The notes below the pieces were generated by a model. It saw only the letters and a list, made by a program, of their open reading frames with translations, was not told where the DNA came from and searched no databases. DNA of 64,000 nucleotides from RGIG3178 sp964533965 (GTDB lineage Bacteria > Bacillota > Clostridia > Christensenellales > QAND01), in NCBI GenBank assembly GCA_964533965.1, contig CAZHNN010000011.1, positions 1-64,000 on the forward strand, read 5' to 3'. A program made the translations under genes and the position numbers. Shown here one piece after another: positions 45,861 through 54,500 of this stretch; position 1 is the stretch's first letter; each line of letters opens with the position of its first letter.

Positions 45861-46165
45861 AAGCGGTATGCCCCCAATCCGGGTTTTAACTTTCAACGCT
45901 TTTTTGTATCAGTTAAATTATAAAATCATGGAGTGATAATTACAATTATATTACTATATATTAACAAACTGTAAAATATCGGACGCGAGCGCGTTTTTAT
46001 GTTCCAATAGTCGCAAAGTGAAAGGTACATACCAGCAAACCCGAACAATTGTTAAGACAATTTAATCAGGCGTGTATATATATTATCGGACTCCGATATG
46101 GTATAATATATTTAATAAATTTCTCCGGTATGGAGATCGAAAAATGCGAAAGTGAGGAAGAGTGT
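45861..46165. other. intergenic region between NlpC/P60 and alcohol dehydrogenase genes
   Basis: About 305 bases. It contains the palindrome AATTGT-TAAG-ACAATT (46048-46063), the operator-like TATCGGA-C-TCCGATA (46084-46098) and a TATAAT at 46102-46107. No gene is seen. Confidence 0.6.
46084..46107 (+). promoter_or_regulatory. operator-like palindrome and -10 box of the alcohol dehydrogenase gene
   Basis: The perfect 7-base arms TATCGGA and TCCGATA (46084-46098) end three bases before TATAAT (46102-46107). A bound protein there would sit between the -35 and -10 boxes. Confidence 0.5.
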
Positions 46166-47224
46166 ATGGCACCAACTGTCAAACATTTTGGAGCGATTAT
46201 GGGGCATAAGGTGGCTGAAGTCCACGAGGAACCCTTGCGCCCAATTGGACCGGATGAGATGCTGGTCAAAATGGAAACCTGCAACATCTGCACGACGGAC
46301 TATCAGCAATGGCAGGGTCTGCGCGACCACCAGGGCTTTCCGATGGCAGGCGGTCACGAATGGGCCGGCATTATCGTGGAAAAAGGTGATAAGGTTCTTG
46401 ACATATTCCAGGTTGGCGACCGTGTCGGCACCGGTGGATCGGGCTGCGGCATCTGCGACAACTGCAGAAGAGGGCTGACGTCGGACTGCGTCGTACGCCA
46501 CGGCAGGCAAATGGTCAACGGTTTCTACGGCAACAGATGCTTTGCGGATTATGTCATTTTGAACCAACGTACTGCCTATAAGCTCTCCAAGGAAATCCCT
46601 GCGGCCGAAGCTGGATTCCTTGAGCCATTGGCAACAGCGGTTTCGGGCAATAAAAAAGTGAAGGTCAGTCCGATGGAAGACGTCGTAGTGGTGGGCGCAG
46701 GGACGATGGGGCTAGTCAATGCCCAGGTCGCTAAGGCTTTCGGAGCGCGCGTGATCATCACGGAACTCACGCCAAAGAAACTTGAGCGTGCCAGGTCGAT
46801 GGGTATTGCGGATGTCGTTGACGCAAAGAGCTGCGATCCCGTCGAAGAGGTCAAAAAGTTGACCGGCGGCAAAGGAGCGGATACCGTCATCGTGGCGGTT
46901 GGAAACACCTTTGCATACAAACAAGCCTATCAGATGCTCAAACAGCTTCGCGGCAAGATGCTGCTGTTTGCGGCCGGCTATCCGAAGCCCGAGATGCAGA
47001 TCGATCCCAACGAGATCCATTACCGCAAGATCGAAATCATCGGAACCATGAGCGGCAACACGGCCGATTTCGTCGATTCAGCACAGCTGATGGGCAAGAA
47101 GCTCGTCAACATGGGCTACTCGCTCGAGGGGAAAGTTTTCCCGCTTCGTGAGATCCAGGCTGCGTACGAAGCGGCTGCAACGCCGGATATGTACCGCATC
47201 ACCGTGGATTTGCAGGGCGTGTGA
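46166..47224 (+). CDS. zinc-dependent medium-chain alcohol/polyol dehydrogenase
   Basis: The enzyme has 352 residues. The catalytic zinc ligands are Cys in CNICTTD (about residue 38) and His in GGHEWAG (about 62), with a Glu following. The structural zinc site GCGICDNCRRGLTSDC (about 91-106) is complete. The NAD(P)-binding motif is VVGAGTMGLVN (about 176), followed by ITELTPKK, where the Glu suggests NAD(H). The overall form is near threonine and sorbitol dehydrogenases. The substrate is not decided by sequence. The ATG at 46166 has GAGG eight bases upstream. Longer frames start in the promoter. Confidence 0.88.
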   Translation: MAPTVKHFGAIMGHKVAEVHEEPLRPIGPDEMLVKMETCNICTTDYQQWQGLRDHQGFPMAGGHEWAGIIVEKGDKVLDIFQVGDRVGTGGSGCGICDNCRRGLTSDCVVRHGRQMVNGFYGNRCFADYVILNQRTAYKLSKEIPAAEAGFLEPLATAVSGNKKVKVSPMEDVVVVGAGTMGLVNAQVAKAFGARVIITELTPKKLERARSMGIADVVDAKSCDPVEEVKKLTGGKGADTVIVAVGNTFAYKQAYQMLKQLRGKMLLFAAGYPKPEMQIDPNEIHYRKIEIIGTMSGNTADFVDSAQLMGKKLVNMGYSLEGKVFPLREIQAAYEAAATPDMYRITVDLQGV

Positions 47225-47238
47225 CAAACTAATTAACA

Positions 47239-47268
47239 AAGGGGCGGCAGGTGCCGCCCCTTCTTTTT
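47239..47268 (+). terminator. terminator of the alcohol dehydrogenase gene
   Basis: The 11-base arms AAGGGGCGGCA and TGCCGCCCCTT are followed by CTTTTTAT. Confidence 0.92.
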
Positions 47269-47315
47269 ATACGGCTCGTGCTATACGATGCCGCGTTTCC
47301 ACTGTATTGATAAAA

Positions 47316-48115
47316 CTACCGGATCTTCAGATCGTTGAACGAGATCATCTCAACGTCGTTGTCCCGCATCCACTTTTTGAATTCGGGAGAAATGAGCATG
47401 CCGAGGTCTTTTTGGCGCGAGAAATTTAACGTGGACCAGTAGAAGATTTCGGCATCCACATAGCCGGCATGCGTTGTCATGAGGCTGATCTCATGATCCA
47501 AAAGTCCCATTTCACCACTCAACACGGAGTTTAACGGATCATAGGTGATTTGCGCTTCAAGGGTATAAGGCCTTGACATCCTGGCCAGCGGAGCAGAGAA
47601 CACACCGTTTTTCTCGGCAAGACCATAGGGAGTCGGGATACCGTATTTTTTTGACAGCTCTTCATGAACCTGTTTGAGCGTTGGAGATGAGTACGAATGC
47701 CCTCCGAGATAATCGGGAAGGCGGTCGTACCANNNNNNNNNNNNNNNNNTATGAACTTTTTGATCTGCGCTTCAACTTCGAGCTGAACCTGATCGTAGAT
47801 AAAAGCGAGATGATCGCCGCTTTCCGCCTTCTTGTCAAGCGCATTGCGTTCTCCGCTGCGTATGAATTCGCCATCGGGGCGCAGCATGCCCGGAACTTTT
47901 TCTGCGGGCGCATTGGGAAAGCCGTTGACGATATTTATGTCTATACCAAGGCATACGTTTTTAACGTCCTTCATCCATGTTGCGCTGATTTCGCTACTGG
48001 GGAGTACCGTCATTGCGCCGGTGGATGTGATGACGCCTTCGCGAACACCACGAAGTATGCCACAGGAAACAGCTTCGGTGATTCCATAATCGTCCGCTTT
48101 TGAGATGAGTTTCAT
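47316..48115 (-). CDS. ChbG/YdjC-family carbohydrate deacetylase (split by assembly gap)
   Basis: One gene of about 265 residues is cut by 17 N at 47733-47749, which shifts the frame. Before the gap the protein opens MKLISKADDYG, the D-D metal motif of the family, then GIDINIVNGFP. After it, the correct frame reads WYDRLPDYLGGHSYSSPTL, and later LMTTHAGYVD, where the His is the third metal-site element. YdjC proteins remove N-acetyl groups from chitooligosaccharides or related sugars. The ATG has AGGAGG upstream. It is convergent with the alcohol dehydrogenase and divergent from the glucan synthase. Confidence 0.82.
47733..47749. other. assembly gap (17 N) in the ChbG/YdjC gene
   Basis: Family sequence continues on both sides but in different frames, so the gap length is approximate. 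Confidence 0.95.
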
Positions 48116-48536
48116 GCTTTGTTCCTCCTCTTATATTAAAGCATTCCTAAGGGTGAGCCATGGAAATATTGAGTGAAATCAGATGAAAATTATTTTACCG
48201 TCAACGGCCAACGTAATCGGAAAACAGCGCAAGAGAGCTATTATTGATGGCATTTTCTATAGTATATCACGCTAGAGCAAAGGATGAAGGCGGAAAACAG
48301 ACAAAGCAAAAGTGCAATAATATCCCTGAATCTTATAAAGCCGGGCTACCATCGTTGCCCGGCTTTATCACGGTGTCACCCCATATTTGCAAGAGAAAAC
48401 GAACTCCTCTTGGACTTTGATCGAAACGTNNNNNNNNNNNNNNNNNNNGGGGAAAATAGTTCATCGATGGAAAGCCCGTTAAGCCAAATACCGGGTCGGT
48501 CACAGGCAGAACGCTGTTGATAAAGAGGAGTATCGT
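48116..48536. other. divergent region upstream of the glucan synthase, with an assembly gap
   Basis: About 420 bases without a gene. It holds a weak promoter-like pair TTATTG/TATATC (48241-48268), the orphan terminator at 48335-48368, and 19 N at 48430-48448 in the leader of the next gene. Confidence 0.6.
48335..48368 (+). terminator. orphan intrinsic terminator in a divergent intergenic region
   Basis: Perfect 12-base arms ATAAAGCCGGGC and GCCCGGCTTTAT surround a ten-base loop. No gene ends here on either strand, so it should belong to a leader RNA or small RNA. Confidence 0.7.
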
Positions 48537-51500
48537 ATGTTCTTTTATTATGTCGAGGGTATTGCTGTCCTTGCTTGCGTCGCTTTAGCGCTTTGGATCG
48601 GCTGGATAGCATTCCTGAGAATAAAGAACAAGCGGATTGTCATGATCCGCAATATTAGTGCACCGAACAAAGAGATTGAGGACTTCGCGAAGGAAAACGC
48701 CGGGGAGCACACCGTTTCCGGGCGAAAGCATCCTTTTAACTGGCCCATCCCACGGATGAACGCCAATTATGAATTCATCCTTTCAACGTATAAAGAACTG
48801 AACGAGAATATCCGCAAGAAGCTGATCGTGCCGGATACGGCAGAATGGCTTTTAGACAATTTTTATATCATCGAAGAGCAAGTCAAAGTGATGCGGCGCG
48901 ATTCGGACAGAAAATTCTTTCTGAAGCTTCCCGTGCTCAAATCGGGACCGTATAAAGGCTTTTCCAGGATATTCGCAATCGCGATGGATCTGGTGGCATA
49001 TTCCGATGGACAGATTGACGATGCCGTACTGGCAGGGTATTTGAATGCGTATCAGACCAAATGCCCGCTGTATGACCGGGAGATATCCGCGCTTTCCACC
49101 GTCGCTCAATTGGCGCTTCTGGAGAGGATCCGAAGCCTGTGCAAAAACATACGCGAAACGCTCTCGCAATGGCAAAAGGCGGACAAACTGGTCAACGATG
49201 CGCTAAAAAGCAATGCCGCGGACTGGGATAAGCACATCAGGCAGTACATCAGGGCGGCAGAAGATATTAACCCCCGGTTTGTGGAGCATCTGTTCTATAG
49301 GCTCAGAAGGTCAAAACGGAGTTTTACGGGGATTCAGAGGGCAGTAGATGAGCGTCTGGCTAAGACGGGAACCGATTTGATGCAGCTGATCCAACAGGAG
49401 CACAGCGCCCAATCGAAGGATACCGTAACCATGGGCAATTGCATCACAAGCCTGCGGTACTTAACTTCCATGGACTGGACGACTCTTTTAGAAGCGACAA
49501 GCTTTGTCGATGAGATCTTGCGTGAGGATCCGGATGGGACATACCCCGGTATGGACGCCCCCACGCGCGGTCGTTACCGCAGCAGGGTGGAAAAGCTCGC
49601 TGCTGTCTATGGCGTCAGCGAGTATCAGATTGCAATGGAAGCCGTAACGCTTGCCAGGGAAGCACGTCTTCATTCCGGTCAAAACCGGTTTGAAAACGAA
49701 ATCATGCGAACATGGCATATCGGCTATTATCTTTTGGGCGGTGGATTGAAAGACCTATGCAGAAGGGTTCGAAGCGAAGGTGCAGAGGGCCCTGAATGCT
49801 TGCACGCAGGAAACACCCATTCCGGACTTCTGTATTTCGGCAGCATCGGTCTGCTTGCGTTGCTGCTCATTTGGACGGCGGTTTGGTATGGCATCATTGC
49901 GACTCCTTTCCATGCGCTGCTGCCGACGGTACTCGCAGGCATTGCCGTGCTGCTTCCGTCCCTTGAAATCGCCATAAGCACCGTGAATTTCATCGCCTGT
50001 AAGCTGACCAAGCCTGCGATGTTTCCCAAAATGGATTTCAAGGACGGCATTCCGGACACCATGCGAACATTTGTCGTAGTGCCGACATTGCTTTCGGATG
50101 AAAAGACCGTTGTAGAGAACTTCAAAAACCTGGAGGGGCAGTATCTTCGAAACCGGGAAAAAAACCTCCTGTTTGCCGTCATTGGGGCATATCGTGACTC
50201 GAACAACGATCCGAACACTGGCAACGAGGGGATCATTCGAAGCGCTCTTGAAACCGTTGCCGCACTCAATGGTAAATATGCCAAAGACGGAAAGGATATC
50301 TTCTATTTCTTTCACCGGAAGAGCCTGTATAACCAAAGCAACAACAAATGGTTCGGGTGGGAGCGAAAGCGGGGTGCGCTTTTGGAATTCAACGATCTCT
50401 TGTTGGGATCGGATCCAACAAGCTTTGTTTCCTCATCTTGTTCCAACCCGGAATCGTTGCATATCGCGTATATCATCACACTGGACGGTGACACCATCCT
50501 TCCTTTCGGAATGGCAAAGAAGATGGTGGAAACGATGGCACATCCGCTCAATAAGCCTGTTGTCGATAAAAACAGAGGTGTGGTGACACAAGGGTATGCC
50601 ATCCTGCAGCCTCGCGTCTTCGTAAGCTGCGAAAGCTCCAGCAGGACGCTGTTTTCAAGGGCGTTCGCCGGTCATGAGGGGTTGGACCCGTATGCCAATG
50701 CCATCTCCGATGTGTATCAGGATACCTTCGGCGAGGGTATCTATACGGGAAAAGGGATTTATGACCTGCGCGTCTTTCAGAGCTTGCTTCGGGATGCGTT
50801 CCCGGAAAACGCGATTCTTAGCCATGACCTGCTGGAAGGCTCCTATGCACGAACGGGACTTGTAACGGATCTAAAGCTCATCGATTCCTTTCCCATGCAG
50901 TACAACTCCTTTGCCGCAAGACAACACCGCTGGGTAAGGGGTGACTGGCAGCTTCTTCCGTTTGTGTCCGGAACAATTCATAACCGTAGCCATCGGCGGA
51001 TCAGCAATCCGCTAAACGCTCTGTCCAGGTGGAAGATAATCGACAACATGCGCCGAAGCCTGCTGCCCCCGGCACTGATGCTTTTGTTCTTATTGAGCAT
51101 CACCATATTGCCGGGCAACCTCTTCTTTTGGCTGGGTGCCATCGCGTTCACCATCTGTTTTCCGTTTTTGATAGCGTTGATCGAATACGTCTCATCACAA
51201 CGCTACGCGAGCGACCGGATAAAGAGGCACATACCCGTCATTGTCGGTGTAAAGGCAGCGCTCCTGCAGTCGTTTTTCACCTTCGTCCTCTTGCCATATC
51301 AGGCGGCATCCATGCTGGACGCCATACTCATCACATTGGGAAGGGTGCTGTTTACCAAGAGGAATATGCTGGAGTGGGTCACAATGGCGGATGTGGAGAA
51401 AACCCAAAAAAACTCACCGCAGAGCTATTGGATAAAGATGATCGCTTCACCTTCTTTGGCCCTGTTTGCAATAGCGCTGGCTATGATCTTGAAACCCGCA

Positions 51501-54500
51501 GCCGTCTTGGTCTGCCTGTTCGTTTCCTTCTTTTGGGTATTGGCTCCGCAGATTGCATTTTTAATGAGCCAAAAAAGAGAGGAGCCGACGCTTGCGCTTT
51601 CCGACAACGACAAGCAGGAGCTCAGAAAGCTCGCCAGGCGCACGTACCGGTATTTCGAAGAATTCGCCAATGCGAGAAATCACTTTTTGCCACCCGACAA
51701 TTACCAGGCTGACCCGCCGCGCGGCATAGCGTATCGCACTTCGCCTACCAACATCGGGTTGGGGTTGATGGCTGTATTGACCGGAAGGGATTTCGGCTAC
51801 ATCGGAACAGGCAAAATGGCCGAGTCTATACGGAATATACTTATAACCTTGGAATCCCTCGAAAAATGGAACGGCCACCTGTTGAATTGGTACGACACCA
51901 GAACGCTTACGCCTTTACGCCCCCGCTATGTTTCGACGGTGGACAGCGGCAACTTCATTAGTTATCTGGTCACGTTAAAAAGGGCGCTTGGCGATTTTCT
52001 CACGCTGCCGCTCTTCGATAGAAACCTTGCGGAAGGCCTCGCGGATACGCTGTTGTGTGCGGGCAAAGAAGGGGAGAGCGTGTTATTGGCATGCGATGCG
52101 CTGAACAGATTGAAAAAGGAGGAGCAGTTTGATCCAAATCTTTGGAACAAGGCATTGGAGGACCTTATTAAAAGGCTTGGCGGAAGAAAGGATTCCGTCT
52201 ATTTCGAAAAAGCAGAGCGCATGGCAACGGGGTTCAAGTGCGAACTGGAGCTCTATATGCCGTGGATCGGGCTGTTGGATAACGCCTCAGTTGACCGGAC
52301 TCTACAGGATTTACAGCCTGACGTCGCCTTGAAATGGGATGCATTGACCGATCTTTTGAGAAAGAATACGCCACTTGGTGACATGCCGAAGGCAATTGCA
52401 AAGATGCAGTCGTTGGTATGCGAATTGATCCGGCCCTATCAGGATCAAAGGGAGGCCGCATGGCTTTGTTCGCTCCAACAGGTACTAAATTGCGCCGATG
52501 CTGCGGCAAAAGATCTGCTGGATACGCTAACGGATCTTCAGAAGCGCATCGATGATTTCTGTACAGCCAGCTTTGCACCGCTGTACTCCAAGCAAAAGAA
52601 GCTGTTCTCCATCGGCTATAACCTGGAAGACGGCAAGCTGACCAATTCGTATTACGACCTGCTGGCCTCTGAAGCGAGGCAGACGAGTTATCTTGCCATT
52701 GCACGAGGGGATATAGAATCCGAGCATTGGTCCCGCATGGGTAGGGCTTTGACCACTGTTGACGGTTATAAGGGGCTCATCTCCTGGACCGGTACGATGT
52801 TCGAATATCTGATGCCGCTTCTGATCATGAAGAACTATGAGAACACGCTGCTGGATGAGACGTATTCGTTTGTCGTGAGAAGCCAGCGGAGATACGCAAA
52901 GCAGAAGGGCGCTCCGTGGGGGATGTCCGAATCGGCATTCAACCTTCTGGATATCAACCATGACTTCCAATACAAGGCATTTGGCATCCCCTGGCTAGGG
53001 CTGAAGCGGGGACTGTCGGAAGACGTCGTCGTGTCTCCCTATTCCACATTTCTGGCGCTGTTGGTCGATCCTGTGGAGGCGGTGAAAAACATCGACCAGC
53101 TCCTGGTCGAAGGGTTGGGCGGTTCCTACGGACTGTATGAAGCGGCGGACTATTCGCCGCAGCGGCTGCCGTTTGACAACAGACGCGCCGTCGTGAAAAG
53201 CTACATGGCACATCACCATGGCATGAGCCTGATGGCATTGAACAATACGCTTCACCAAAACATACTGCAGCGGCGTTTTCACGACGAGCCGGAAATCCAT
53301 GCGGCAAGACTGCTGCTCCAGGAAAAGATACCCTCCAAATTGTTGTTCACAAAGGAAACAAGGGAGAAGGTTGTGCCCTTTATGGGGCCGGTGCAGAAAG
53401 AAAGCCCGCAGCGCAGATACGACCACTCAGATCCGCTGCTGCCGATGGCGCACATCCTCTCCAACGGAAGCTATTCCGTCATGCTGACGGACAGGGGTAC
53501 GGGATACAGCAGGACGAAGATGGCGGCGGTGAACCGGTGGCGGGCTGACAGTACGCTTGACCCGTACGGCATGTATCTGTATGTGCAGAACCGCTCGGAA
53601 GGCTGTCTTTGGTCCTCGGCATACGCCCCGCTCAATGTCATGCCCGACGCATACGAGGTGTTGTTCGGAGCAGACAAAGCCGTGTTCAGACGAAGGGACG
53701 GGGCGGTTGAGACCGAGACCGAAATCACCGTTGCCGACGCGGACAACGCGGAGATCCGGCGCGTATCGCTTAAAAATACGGGGAGTGCGACATGTGAGCT
53801 CGAAGTGACAAGCTATTTTGAGGTTGTGCTCAACACGCAGTCGGCTGACATTGCACACCCGGCTTTCGGAAATCTGTTCGTACAGACAGAGTATTTGCCT
53901 GAGAAGAAATGCCTTATCGCAAACCGCAGGACAAGATCGGAACAGGACAGGGGCTTATGGTTGGCGACAGTATTGGTCACAGAGGGAAAAGCAGGCTCAA
54001 TCCAATATGAGTCCGACCGCATGCAATTTCTTGGCCGAGGACATACGGCCAAGTCGCCCATCGTATTCGAACGTGGCAGGCAACTTTCCAATACCACGGG
54101 TCCCGTGCTGGATCCGGTGATGAGCCTTCGGGCGAAGTTGACAGTCGATCCGTCAAAGACAGCAAGGGTTTCTTTTGTGGTATGTGTCGCAGAAAGCAGG
54201 GAAGATCTGCTTGCCCTGGTAGACAAATATGCTGGCGCCGAGGATATTGAAAAGGCATTCCAGCTTTCGTTGACCAGAAGCAGGGTCGAAGCGGGATTTT
54301 TGAACCTGCAGGCAAATGAATCGGAACTGTATCAGGAGTTGATCCGGGAGCTGCTTTTCATCAGCCCGGACCGCAAGCGGCGCAGAGAATGGATCCTGAA
54401 GAATACAAAGAGCCAGCCGTCGCTTTGGCGCTTTGGCATATCGGGTGACCATCCCATTGTGATGGCGGAAATCAAAAATGCGGATAAGGCAGAGATCCTT

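Noticed and set aside
47316..48115. Truncated deacetylase plus a separate small protein
   Set aside because: The ChbG/YdjC sequence continues on the far side of the 17-N gap in another frame.
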